DNA from: Clostridiales bacterium VE202-21
GTDB taxonomy: Bacteria; Bacillota; Clostridia; Lachnospirales; Lachnospiraceae
Direction: 5' to 3'
Assembly: GCA_000509105.1 (NCBI GenBank)
Contig: BAIF02000024.1
Span: forward strand, 24,007-88,006
Length of the DNA: 64,000 bases
Shown here: one piece after another, positions 28,007-36,231 of the stretch
Numbering within the stretch: position 1 is the stretch's first letter
How the letters are laid out: every line of letters begins with the position of its first letter
Notes under the pieces: generated by a model
Database searches by the model: none
Told to the model about the DNA's origin: nothing
The model's input: the letters and a program-made list of their open reading frames with translations, nothing else
Made by a program: the position numbers and the translations under genes

Positions 28007-29386
28007 ATGAAGAATAAAAGTTTAAGAAAAATGAGCCTGAATACCATGCAGAAAATTGCAGTGGGGTTTCTGGGCGTTATTTTGCTGGGAGCCGTGCTTT
28101 TATGGCTTCCTGTCAGCAATCAGGAACCGATTGCTTTTGCAGATGCATTGTTTACCGCTGTTTCGGCTGTCTGTGTGACCGGGCTTGTTACAATTACGCC
28201 TGCGGTACAGTTTACCGTGATCGGAAAGGGAATTCTGCTGGTGCTGATACAGATCGGCGGCCTGGGCGTGATCGCATGTATGGTTGCTTTCTTCCTGATT
28301 ATAAAAAAGAAGATAACAATGAAGGAGCGTGTGGTCATCCAGCAGACTTATAGTCTGGATACGCTGACCGGAATGGTGCAGTTCGTGATCCGTATTCTGC
28401 GCGGAACATTTGTGGTGGAAGGAATCGGAGCGCTTCTCTATTCGATTCGGTTTATTCCCGAATACGGACTGGTGGAGGGGATATGCTATTCGGTCTTCCA
28501 TGCGGTGTCGGCATTCTGCAATGCAGGGATCGATATACTGGGAAGCAGCAGTTATATGGGATATGTAAAATCCCCGATTGTCAGTTTTACCACCATATTT
28601 CTCATTGTGATCGGCGGCCTGGGATTTCCGGTATGGCACGACATTTACACAAATACGAAGCGTGTAATTACCCAAAGACAGCCTGCAAGGCGTCTGTTCA
28701 TGCGCCTGAAGCTGCAGACGAAGATCGTGCTGACTATGACGGCAGTGCTCTTAATTACCGGATTTTTGGGATTTTTTGTTCTTGAATATAAGAACCCGGA
28801 GACTATGGGCGGACTGAGTTTCTGGCAGAAGCTGATGGCATCCGGTTTTCAGTCTGTTACGACCAGGACGGCAGGATTTGCAAGCGTGTCACAGGCCGGG
28901 CTGACATCGGGTTCCAAGCTTCTCGCATGTATCCTGATGTTTGTAGGAGGCTCTCCGGCTGGAACTGCCGGAGGTGTGAAGACAACGACTGTGGCCATGC
29001 TGCTGCTTACCGGCGTTGGGGTGCTGAAAGGAAAGCGGGATACGGAATGCTTTGGCAGAAAAATCGAACCGTCCGTTGTACGGTCGGGGATTGCGATTAT
29101 TCTGCTGACATTTTTGTTTTGGCTGTCAGGGGTGACACTGATAACGGTGCTGGAGCCGGGGATAGATTTTCTGCGGATCATGTACGAAGTGACATCAGCG
29201 ATGGCGACGGTCGGGCTGACGGCGGATCTGACGCCGGAGCTGAGCCGTATAAGCCAGGCGGTGCTGATGGTTCTGATGTATGTGGGACGTATCGGTCCGA
29301 TTACTCTGGCGCTCGTATTTGCAGGGCGCGCCAATTCGGCTTCCCAGCTGAGGGACCTGCCGGAAAAACGGATTATGCTCGGTTAG
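28007..29386 (+). CDS. ktrB: Potassium uptake channel subunit (TrkH/KtrB family)
   Basis: 459-aa integral membrane K+ translocating subunit built from four repeated membrane-pore-membrane units. Filter-like segments are visible at V-C-V-T-G-L-V-T near residues 55-62, H-A-V-S-A-F-C-N-A-G near 165-174, and V-T-T-R-T-A-G-F near 285. With the cytosolic RCK subunit encoded 41 bases downstream it forms a Ktr-type system that uses Na+ or membrane potential for K+ uptake. The start at 28007 has a GGTGTTAGGAA site. Co-occurrence with a Na+-type V-ATPase in the same window fits an organism using sodium energetics (inference). Confidence 0.93.
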   Translation: MKNKSLRKMSLNTMQKIAVGFLGVILLGAVLLWLPVSNQEPIAFADALFTAVSAVCVTGLVTITPAVQFTVIGKGILLVLIQIGGLGVIACMVAFFLIIKKKITMKERVVIQQTYSLDTLTGMVQFVIRILRGTFVVEGIGALLYSIRFIPEYGLVEGICYSVFHAVSAFCNAGIDILGSSSYMGYVKSPIVSFTTIFLIVIGGLGFPVWHDIYTNTKRVITQRQPARRLFMRLKLQTKIVLTMTAVLLITGFLGFFVLEYKNPETMGGLSFWQKLMASGFQSVTTRTAGFASVSQAGLTSGSKLLACILMFVGGSPAGTAGGVKTTTVAMLLLTGVGVLKGKRDTECFGRKIEPSVVRSGIAIILLTFLFWLSGVTLITVLEPGIDFLRIMYEVTSAMATVGLTADLTPELSRISQAVLMVLMYVGRIGPITLALVFAGRANSASQLRDLPEKRIMLG

Positions 29387-29427
29387 AGCGTGTCTGAAAA
29401 ATAAAGGATTAGTCAGGAGAAGATAAA

Positions 29428-30084
29428 ATGAAGAAGCAGTATGCAGTATTTGGCCTGGGAAGTTTTGGGCGCAGTGTGGCGCTTACACTGGAAAGCCTGG
29501 GCAGCGACGTGATTGTGGTAGATAAATCTTATGAGAAGGTGCAGGAGATATCGGATTCCGTATCCTATGCCATGCGAGCCGATGTGGCGGACCCGGATGC
29601 TCTTCTGTCACTGGGCGGACGGAATCTGGACGGAGCGGTGGTTGCGGTATCGGAGAGTCTGGAGGCCAGTATTATGGCCACTATTGCATGTAAGGAGATG
29701 GGGATACCCTATGTACTTGCCAAGGCGAGGGATGAACTTCAGGGGATGATCCTGGAGAAAATCGGTGCGGACGCCATTGTGTATCCTGAGCGTGACATGG
29801 GCAGCAGGGTAGCCAAGAGCCTGGTATCCACCGCATTCTCGGATTGGATCGAACTGTCTTCAGAATACAGCATGGCTGAAACAGTGATTCCGGAACGCTG
29901 GGTAGGAAAGAGTCTTGCAGAACTGAAGGTACGTGAGCGCTATGGAATTAATGTGGTCGGGGTTATGCAGCGTGAGGAAGTGGATGTCACCTTTGATCCT
30001 CACAAGCCTCTGCCGGCGGAATGTATCATTATTGTAATTGGTGCAAATTCTGTGCTGGCGAAGTTTCAGGAGAAGACGTTTTAA
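29428..30084 (+). CDS. ktrA: Potassium uptake regulatory subunit (TrkA/KtrA family)
   Basis: 218-aa cytosolic gating ring subunit. The N-terminal RCK domain has the nucleotide-binding G-L-G-S-F-G-R-S motif at 9-16 and an acidic D (VDKS) at the end of the second strand. The C-terminal RCK_C domain covers about residues 135-218. It binds ATP/ADP or NAD(H) and gates KtrB. A CAGGAGAAG site precedes the ATG. It forms a two-gene unit with ktrB. Confidence 0.94.
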   Translation: MKKQYAVFGLGSFGRSVALTLESLGSDVIVVDKSYEKVQEISDSVSYAMRADVADPDALLSLGGRNLDGAVVAVSESLEASIMATIACKEMGIPYVLAKARDELQGMILEKIGADAIVYPERDMGSRVAKSLVSTAFSDWIELSSEYSMAETVIPERWVGKSLAELKVRERYGINVVGVMQREEVDVTFDPHKPLPAECIIIVIGANSVLAKFQEKTF

Positions 30085-30119
30085 TTATATATAGTTATAG
30101 AAAGTAATGGTGTATCAGT

Positions 30120-30896
30120 ATGATTACAAGCACAAGCAATCAAAAAGTAAAGGAGCTGCTGCAGCTTCAGAAGAAAAGCAGAGCCAGGAATCAGGAGGGT
30201 GTATTTGTAGCAGAGGGGTCCCGTATGGTAGGCGAGACACCCGAAAAGAGCCTGGTCAGGCTGTATGTATCAGAGACTTATTATAGGAAACATGAGCAAG
30301 AACTAAAGAAATACGGCGCGCAGCCGGAAGTGCTTACGGATTCGGTGTTCGCGCATGTCTCAGACACCAAGAGCCCACAGGGGATATTGGCAGTTGTACG
30401 GCAGATGTCGTATACGATGGAGGAGATTGCAGGGCAGAAGAATCCGCACATCCTGGTACTGGATAACCTGCAGGATCCGGGGAATCTGGGAACCATATTC
30501 CGTACAGCCGAGGCCGCGGGAGTGACGGGGATTCTGCTGAGCCGTGACTGCGTGGATATTTATAATCCGAAAACCATCCGGTCTACGATGGGGGCTGTAT
30601 ATCGGATGCCCTTTTTGTACATGGATGATATGATGGAGGGGATTGCTTATCTGAAAAATAAAAATATCCGGGTCTATGCAGCGCACCTGGAGGGGAAAAA
30701 TTCATATGATAAGGAAGATTATTGCTGCGGAACTGCATTTCTGATTGGAAATGAGGGGAACGGCCTGCGCCCGGAGGTGGCAGAAAAAGCGGACGTCTGG
30801 GTGAGAATTCCCATGGAAGGGCAGGCGGAATCGCTCAATGCCGCCGTGGCTGCTGCGTTGCTGATGTTCGAGGTGGGCAGGCAGCGCCGGGGCTAG
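30120..30896 (+). CDS. TrmH/SpoU-family RNA 2'-O-methyltransferase
   Basis: 258-aa SPOUT (knotted) methyltransferase that uses S-adenosylmethionine to methylate ribose in rRNA or tRNA. The three family motifs are clear: N-L-Q-D-P-G-N-L-G-T-I-x-R-T-A near residues 117-131, I-G-N-E-G-N-G-L near 206-213, and I-P-M-x-G-x-x-E-S-L-N-A-A-V-A near 229-244. The N-terminal ~95 residues form a substrate-binding domain, as in RlmB/TsnR. The exact RNA target cannot be read. It lies 35 bases after ktrA. Confidence 0.92.
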   Translation: MITSTSNQKVKELLQLQKKSRARNQEGVFVAEGSRMVGETPEKSLVRLYVSETYYRKHEQELKKYGAQPEVLTDSVFAHVSDTKSPQGILAVVRQMSYTMEEIAGQKNPHILVLDNLQDPGNLGTIFRTAEAAGVTGILLSRDCVDIYNPKTIRSTMGAVYRMPFLYMDDMMEGIAYLKNKNIRVYAAHLEGKNSYDKEDYCCGTAFLIGNEGNGLRPEVAEKADVWVRIPMEGQAESLNAAVAAALLMFEVGRQRRG

Positions 30897-31107
30897 TACA
30901 GCAGAGTGTGCAGAAGCGCCTTACTTTTAGAGGGATATACTATTTTTATACAGGCAGGGAATTATAGTAATTGGTGCATTCACTTATAATTATTTCTGAT
31001 ATTATGCATTGTATAGGCTATAATCTACAATTATAGCTATATGATACATAATTGTTGATTATTCATCTGGAAGGCTATATAATGAAAAGGAATGGAGGCG
31101 CAGTATT

Positions 31108-31794
31108 ATGTTCTTTTTCTTCAATTATATGCCATATATAGCGATTATAGGTGATATTAAGGATTCAAAAAAGTTAAATGACAGAAAAAAGATTCAGGAA
31201 AAGTTACAAAGAGTTTTGAATGAAGTGAATAAGAAATATGTTGAAGACATTTCATCAAAATTCATGATAACTTTAGGCGATGAATTCCAGGGGCTTCTGT
31301 GTAACGGAGGCAATATCCTGCAGATCATTACAGAGATAGAAAGCAAGATGTACCCGGTGAAAATTCGTTATGGAATTGGTGTAGGAGAAATCATTACTGA
31401 TATCAACGCTGATATGGCAATAGGTGCAGACGGTCCCGGGTATCATAAGGCGCGGGAAGCGGTAGAGTATTTGAAGCAAAACGAAAAGCGGAAACAGATT
31501 GACTCTGCCGACATACGTCTTGGTATTGAAGGTGATAATGAGTCATTTGCAATTATGATAAATACAATTTTTACTTTGCTGACAGTTATTAAAGGTTCCT
31601 GGAGTAACAGACAGAGAGAGGTAATTGCAGATATGCTTGAACATCAGGACGGTCAGGTGAATGTGGCGCGGCGTATGGGGATTCAACAGTCTACGGTACA
31701 GCGTATACTTGCAAAAGGGAGGTATTACGCATATAAGGAAGCTCTGGATACTGTAGGAAAAGTGTTGGGGGAAATAACACAGAATGATATTTAG
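31108..31794 (+). CDS. SatD-family protein
   Basis: 228 aa. The I-A-I-I-G-D-I-K-D-S-K start and the T-L-G-D-E-F-Q-G motif are typical of SatD, a protein first noted in a Streptococcus acid-tolerance locus. Biochemical role is unknown. The C-terminal part (about 165-215) reads as a helix-turn-helix (R-M-G-I-Q-Q-S-T-V-Q-R-I-L), so DNA binding is possible. ATG 31108 has an ATGGAGG site 9 bases upstream. SatD is normally paired with a DUF3307 membrane protein; here the partner is the truncated frame directly downstream. The AT-rich 30897-31107 gap contains a TATAAT at 31018 that may be its -10. Confidence 0.85.
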   Translation: MFFFFNYMPYIAIIGDIKDSKKLNDRKKIQEKLQRVLNEVNKKYVEDISSKFMITLGDEFQGLLCNGGNILQIITEIESKMYPVKIRYGIGVGEIITDINADMAIGADGPGYHKAREAVEYLKQNEKRKQIDSADIRLGIEGDNESFAIMINTIFTLLTVIKGSWSNRQREVIADMLEHQDGQVNVARRMGIQQSTVQRILAKGRYYAYKEALDTVGKVLGEITQNDI

Positions 31795-32247
31795 AGAATT
31801 TTTCATATTATCAGCCTGCTTATCATTGCATACTGTTTTACCGTATATGGATGCAGATTAAATTTAGTACGCTGTATTGCATACTTTGCTGAGACAGCAG
31901 GGATATCTGGGGCCGTGTTAGCCACATGGATTACGGCAGCGCTTATGATACACAAGCCTGCCAATATTGCCATATCCAAAATGCTATCGGTTTACAGGCC
32001 AAAAGATAAGGATTCGGGGAGAAAAGAGAATTATAACGCAGGAAGGTTCATTGGAACTATAGAGCGTTTTATTATGTTGGTTTTCATATCTTTAGGACAA
32101 TACGCGGCGATTGGACTGGTTTTAACCGCTAAGTCAATTGCAAGATATGATAAGATTGCGAAAGTACCGGAATTTGCGGAGTATTACTTATTGGGAACGT
32201 TGTTAAGTACCATGGCTGTTGTTATAACGTCTTTTATCATTTCGTGA
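31795..32247 (+). pseudogene. Truncated DUF3307 membrane protein (SatD partner)
   Basis: The frame 31795-32247 encodes the C-terminal ~150 residues of a DUF3307-type membrane protein: hydrophobic segments, K-P-A-N-I-A-I-S-K-M, then G-T-I-E-R and G-Q-Y-A-A-I-G-L-V-L-T-A-K-S-I-A-R. It has no ATG before 31948 and no ribosome site. An ATG at 31784 overlapping the SatD stop begins a plausible N-terminus (MIFREFF...) but in another frame, and it stops at 31859. The usual first half of ~240 residues is missing, so this looks like a deletion remnant rather than a working gene. Confidence 0.55.
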
Positions 32248-32299
32248 AAGCCAGTGTGGAAGGCAATGTTTTTCGGCCCTAATAAATAAGCAGTATAGA

Positions 32300-32344
32300 A
32301 TCCAGACAGAGATCTTTAAGATAGGATTTCTGTCTGGATTTCTT
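32300..32344 (+). terminator. Probable terminator after the satD locus
   Basis: ATCCAGACAG / CTGTCTGGAT, a perfect 10-bp stem with a 20-base loop, followed by TTCTT. The long loop and short T-run make it moderate. Confidence 0.6.
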
Positions 32345-32414
32345 ACGTAAGAAGGACGCAGAGACGCCAAAATATAATTATTTTAGAATTAAAGCGGTGA
32401 GTTGGAAAAAACTA

Positions 32415-32445
32415 TTGACTCTTACGCTGCGTGATAGTGTACTAT
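32415..32445 (+). promoter_or_regulatory. MerR-type promoter with 19-bp spacer and operator
   Basis: TTGACT (32415-32420) and TACTAT (32440-32445) are separated by 19 bp, longer than the optimum, as in promoters twisted open by MerR regulators. The spacer carries the imperfect dyad CTTACGC-TG-CGTGATAG. It lies 150 bases before the TipA-like gene and indicates autoregulation. Confidence 0.7.
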
Positions 32446-32594
32446 GAAATAAAAGAAATATAGCGGACAGTCACAGCCGGCAGACGAACACACTATATAT
32501 TCTTATAAACACCATGTACTGACGTTTATGCAGTTTAACTAAAATTGATGAATAACAATGTAACAGTACAGCGGTAAGACAGGAGTTGATTACG

Positions 32595-33464
32595 ATGAGA
32601 ACTGTAAAAGAGGTTGCCAGCCTGTCTGGCATCAGTGTAAGGACACTGCAGTATTATGACGAAATAGGCGTATTCAAACCAACGAAAGTAACCGATGCAG
32701 GATATCGTTTATATGACGATGAAGCGTTGAAAACCCTGCAGCAAATTTTGTTTTTTAAGGAACTGGACTTTCCATTGAAGGATATAAAAGCCATTATGGA
32801 AGATCCTCATTATGATAAACTAAAGGCATTTAAAAAGCAGAAAGAACTGTTAAAAGTGAAACGTGACAGGATTACGAAGCTTTTAAGCCTGCTTGAAAAG
32901 CTGGAAAAAGGAGAAGCATGTATGAGTTTTGAAGAATTTGATTTAAGTGAATATATACAAATGCTGGAAGATTTTAAACAGGAAAACACAGAAGAAGTAG
33001 TCAGGCATTGGGGAAGCGTAGAAAATTTTGATCAATTTATAAGTAAAATGAAAGAGGACGATGTCCAGATCGCGGAAATGGCAATCAAACAATATGGAAG
33101 CGTTGCAAAATATACAGAAGCCATGAAGCATAGCATGGAGCACTTTTCTGAGAATATGGAAAAGATGGAGCAGATAAAAAAGAGTGGATATATAGAAAAA
33201 AACGAGGCCCTGAATGCAAAACTGTATGAGGATATAACAAGAGACCCAAAGTCGGAAGAAGTGCAGAGTATATTAGATGAGATTATAAAGCTGGGACAGG
33301 AGACAAGGCCTGATGTGGACCAGGGGGAACATTATTGGGAGATGATGATTGACTGGTACCTCCATAAAGAGTCCTTGATAGCGGCTATGGATAAACGGTA
33401 TGGGGCCGGGGCATCCAGATATATGGGGGAGGCGCTGCAATACTATTTTAGAAACGAAATCTAA
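32595..33464 (+). CDS. MerR-family regulator, TipA-like (TipAS ligand domain)
   Basis: 289-aa transcription activator. N-terminal MerR helix-turn-helix with V-K-E-V-A-S-L-S-G-I-S-V-R-T-L-Q-Y-Y-D (residues 4-22), a dimerisation coiled coil (about 75-110), and a C-terminal TipAS domain (about 145-285), all helical with Y-x-x-A-M and H-Y-W-E-M-M. TipAS domains bind thiopeptides or other drug-like molecules and then activate transcription. ATG 32595 was chosen for the AGGAG at 32581-32585. It has its own MerR-type promoter and no resistance gene beside it. Confidence 0.92.
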   Translation: MRTVKEVASLSGISVRTLQYYDEIGVFKPTKVTDAGYRLYDDEALKTLQQILFFKELDFPLKDIKAIMEDPHYDKLKAFKKQKELLKVKRDRITKLLSLLEKLEKGEACMSFEEFDLSEYIQMLEDFKQENTEEVVRHWGSVENFDQFISKMKEDDVQIAEMAIKQYGSVAKYTEAMKHSMEHFSENMEKMEQIKKSGYIEKNEALNAKLYEDITRDPKSEEVQSILDEIIKLGQETRPDVDQGEHYWEMMIDWYLHKESLIAAMDKRYGAGASRYMGEALQYYFRNEI

Positions 33465-33661
33465 GAAAAGTATATAGGGGACGCGAAAAAAGGATAGCCT
33501 TTACGATTATAAGCATATGATAAAAAAATAAGCAGAATCTATCTGTAATACCAATAGCTAATTACTGGAGGTTGTATGTATCACCAATCGGATCAATACG
33601 CTGCCCCCGTTTCGATACCCCACCAAGTAGACGGGATTTTTACTGCCGATTGGATGCACCA

Positions 33662-33954
33662 GCTAAAAAACCGGGAAGCCTGTACCAGGGCGGGGGGATC
33701 TATGCCATTTTAAAAGTCCTAGAGTTTACGTTAGAGGCCCTTAAGGAAAAAACATAGAAAATGGCGGGCAGGACTTGACGTCTCACGTCAAATCCTGAAG
33801 CGGCCTAAGGCCCGAAATTATCAAATTTCGGGCTGCATGCCGCTGAACCGATATTTTCTATGTTTTTTCCATTAGGGCCTCTTACGTAAACGGAGCGGAT
33901 TTTTAAAATGGCATAGATCCCCCCGCCCTGGTACAGGCTTCCCGGTTTTTTAGC
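33662..33954. repeat. Long imperfect foldback element B (293 bp) with two-hairpin crown
   Basis: Left arm 33662-33762 and right arm 33853-33954 are about 100 bases and roughly 90% complementary; the outermost 53 bases match perfectly. The crown (33763-33852) has a 13-bp hairpin at 33769-33797 and a compound hairpin at 33800-33843 (GCGGC/GCCGC around GCCCGAAATT/AATTTCGGGC). Read on the minus strand, the latter aligns with the crown hairpin of element A (20573-20620). It occupies the centre of the 582-base gap between the MerR gene and the patatin gene. In the rest of the gap, 33584-33653 holds CCAATCGG/CCGATTGG and a CCCGT/ACGGG-ATTTTT hairpin that may end the MerR transcript. Confidence 0.85.
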
Positions 33955-34046
33955 CTCCCCCCAAACAAACATTTCCGCCAACTTTTTATAGAAAGTTGCA
34001 TTTTTGGTCCGGGATATAGTATACTAACATAAATCGAGGTGAGCAA

Positions 34047-36140
34047 ATGGAACCATTACTGGACTTATCGAAGGAATATGGGATTGTACTTGACGGAGGA
34101 GGTGCCAGAGGTGCCTATCAGATCGGGGCCTGGAAGGCGTTAAAAGAGGCAGGCGTGAAGGTGAATGCGGTTGCGGGTACATCGGTGGGCGCTTTGAACG
34201 GAGCGCTTATTTGCATGGATGATGTCGAGAATGCGGAAAAGATATGGACCGGCATGACATTTTCCAAGGTGATGGATGTGGATGATGACTGGATGGAGCG
34301 TCTGTTCAGCCATGAGAACAAGTTTACAGAAGTGATCGCGGAGATCTGGAAGCGGCTGTCGGATGGCGGTGTGGATGTAACTCCGCTGAGGAAGCTGATT
34401 CATGAGGTGATTGATGAGGAGAAGATCCGCAGTTCCGGGAAAGAATTCTGTCTCCTGACATTTTCTCTCACTGATTTTAAAGAACTGGATCTGAGCCTGG
34501 ATGATATACCGAAAGGGATGCTGGAAGATTTTCTGCTTGCAAGTGCGTACCTGCTGGGATTTAAGAATGAAAAGCTGCATGGGAAACGATATATTGACGG
34601 CGGTGTGGTAAATAATGTGCCGCTGAAGTCCCTGGTCAAACGGGGGTATACGGACATTATTGAGATCCGTATTTACGGGCCCGGCAGAGAGCCCAGAGTG
34701 AAGCTGCCCGAAGGGGCTGAGAAGTATCAGATTGGTCCGCGGGTTGGACTGGGCAGTATCATAGATTTTGAGAGCAAGCGGAGCCGGCAGAATCTGAAAA
34801 TCGGTTATTTTGATGCAAAGCGAATGCTTTATGGCCTGGAGGGTTTTATTTATTATGTGGCACAGACTCATGAGGATAGCTGGTTTGAGGAACAGCTGGC
34901 GGATATCACAGAGATAGAAAAAGCGGAAATGGCTTTCGTACTGAAGCTGCCGCTGACATTTACCGTAAAGGCTTTGTATATGGCGATGCTGGAGGCGAGC
35001 GCGAAGCAGATGCGTATTCCCAAGTATCAGATCTATACGACGGATGAATTATACAACCTGACAGCCGAACGGTATGAAGCGCTTGCCGACAAGATTCATC
35101 TGCCGAGATTTACACATGTACTTATGAATATAGGGAGGGACAACACAATGAATTTAAAAGGAAGAAACTTTTTGACACTGAAGGATTTTACCCCGGAAGA
35201 GATTACCTATCTGCTTGACCTTGCGTCAGATTTGAAAGAGAAGAAGAAAAACGGGGTGCCTGTGGATTATTATAAAGGAAAGAATGTGGCCCTTATTTTT
35301 GAGAAGACAAGCACTAGAACGCGCTGTGCATTTGAGGTAGCGGCGCACGACATGGGAATGGGTTCTACTTACCTGGATCCCAGTGGATCGCAGATCGGGA
35401 AAAAAGAGAGCATCGAGGATACCGCAAGAGTGCTGGGAAGAATGTATGACGGCATCGAATACCGCGGTTTCGGCCAGGAGATCGTGGAGGAACTGGCAAA
35501 ATATGCAGGAGTTCCTGTATGGAACGGCCTGACAAACGAGTACCATCCGACCCAGATGCTGGCAGATTTACTAACGATCCGGGAGCATTTCGGAAAATTA
35601 AAAGGAATCAAGCTGGTATATATGGGAGATGCAAGATACAATATGGGCAACTCCCTGATGATTGCATGTGCAAAGATGGGGATGCACTTTGTAGCATGTA
35701 CCACTGCAAAGTATTTCCCGAGCCAGGAGCTGGTTGATGTCTGCAGAGGATATGCGGCAGAGTCAGGAGCAACAATCACACTGACCGAGGACGCCATGGA
35801 AGGGACAAAAGATGCGGATGTAATCTACACAGATGTTTGGGTATCCATGGGTGAGCCTGACGAAGTATGGGAAGAGCGTATTAAAGAACTTTCCCCATAT
35901 AAAGTAACAAAAGAAATTATGGGCAATGCAGGCGAGGGCGCAATCTTCCTGCACTGCCTGCCGGCATTCCACGATCTGAAGACAAAGATCGGAAAAGAAA
36001 TGGGAGAAAGGTTCGGCATCACGGATATGGAAGTTACGGATGAAGTATTCGAGTCCGTGCAGTCCAAAGTATTTGACGAGGCAGAAAACAGAATGCATAC
36101 CATCAAGGCAGTTATGGTTGCGACTTTGGGAGAATTTTAA
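34047..36140 (+). CDS. Patatin-like phospholipase fused in frame to ornithine carbamoyltransferase
   Basis: A single uninterrupted 697-codon frame. Residues 1-~365 are a patatin-like lipase: oxyanion motif D-G-G-G-A-R-G-A-Y near 17-25, nucleophile elbow G-T-S-V-G near 46-50, and catalytic D-G-G near 189-191. Residues 368-697 are a full 330-aa ornithine carbamoyltransferase. There is no linker. At the junction is an ATG (35148) with its own GGGAGG site, so the second enzyme can also be made alone. A GAGGTGAG site precedes 34047, with TTGCAT-18-TATACT as a possible promoter (33996-34025). Either a true bifunctional protein or loss of the patatin stop codon explains this. Confidence 0.8.
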   Translation: MEPLLDLSKEYGIVLDGGGARGAYQIGAWKALKEAGVKVNAVAGTSVGALNGALICMDDVENAEKIWTGMTFSKVMDVDDDWMERLFSHENKFTEVIAEIWKRLSDGGVDVTPLRKLIHEVIDEEKIRSSGKEFCLLTFSLTDFKELDLSLDDIPKGMLEDFLLASAYLLGFKNEKLHGKRYIDGGVVNNVPLKSLVKRGYTDIIEIRIYGPGREPRVKLPEGAEKYQIGPRVGLGSIIDFESKRSRQNLKIGYFDAKRMLYGLEGFIYYVAQTHEDSWFEEQLADITEIEKAEMAFVLKLPLTFTVKALYMAMLEASAKQMRIPKYQIYTTDELYNLTAERYEALADKIHLPRFTHVLMNIGRDNTMNLKGRNFLTLKDFTPEEITYLLDLASDLKEKKKNGVPVDYYKGKNVALIFEKTSTRTRCAFEVAAHDMGMGSTYLDPSGSQIGKKESIEDTARVLGRMYDGIEYRGFGQEIVEELAKYAGVPVWNGLTNEYHPTQMLADLLTIREHFGKLKGIKLVYMGDARYNMGNSLMIACAKMGMHFVACTTAKYFPSQELVDVCRGYAAESGATITLTEDAMEGTKDADVIYTDVWVSMGEPDEVWEERIKELSPYKVTKEIMGNAGEGAIFLHCLPAFHDLKTKIGKEMGERFGITDMEVTDEVFESVQSKVFDEAENRMHTIKAVMVATLGEF
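35148..36140 (+). CDS. argF: Ornithine carbamoyltransferase (internal start within the fused frame)
   Basis: Transfers the carbamoyl group from carbamoyl phosphate to ornithine, giving citrulline, in arginine synthesis (or in the reverse, arginine deiminase, direction). Signatures: S-T-R-T-R in the carbamoyl-phosphate site, H-P-T-Q in Y-H-P-T-Q-M-L-A-D, and the catalytic H-C-L-P in [10 protein letters not shown]. Starting at ATG 35148 ([14 protein letters not shown]) gives exactly the normal family length of 330 residues. The ribosome site TAGGGAGGGAC lies 9 bases before it, inside the patatin frame. No other arginine gene is adjacent. Confidence 0.92.
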   Translation: MNLKGRNFLTLKDFTPEEITYLLDLASDLKEKKKNGVPVDYYKGKNVALIFEKTSTRTRCAFEVAAHDMGMGSTYLDPSGSQIGKKESIEDTARVLGRMYDGIEYRGFGQEIVEELAKYAGVPVWNGLTNEYHPTQMLADLLTIREHFGKLKGIKLVYMGDARYNMGNSLMIACAKMGMHFVACTTAKYFPSQELVDVCRGYAAESGATITLTEDAMEGTKDADVIYTDVWVSMGEPDEVWEERIKELSPYKVTKEIMGNAGEGAIFLHCLPAFHDLKTKIGKEMGERFGITDMEVTDEVFESVQSKVFDEAENRMHTIKAVMVATLGEF

Positions 36141-36144
36141 GAAT

Positions 36145-36214
36145 ATTCAGAAAACGGAGGGCAATGGGGTCAGACCCCTTTGCAAAAGGGGTCTGACCCC
36201 CATACCCTCCGTTT
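36145..36214. repeat. GGGGTCAGACCCC palindromic repeat, copy 2 (complete inverted pair)
   Basis: Two units face each other: AATGGGGTCAGACCCCTTTG (36163-36182) and AAAAGGGGTCTGACCCCCAT (36184-36203). They are bracketed by AAACGGAGGG (36152-36161) and CCCTCCGTTT (36205-36214). The whole forms one long hairpin between argF and birA and may serve as a terminator-like barrier, though there is no T-run. Confidence 0.8.
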
Positions 36215-36231
36215 GAGTTTGGGGTGAACTT

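Noticed and set aside
33576..33713. 45-codon ORF with a GGAGG site after the MerR gene
   Set aside because: Its second half is part of the foldback arm and the same codons recur inverted in the other arm, so the frame is better explained by the repeat; no family is recognisable.
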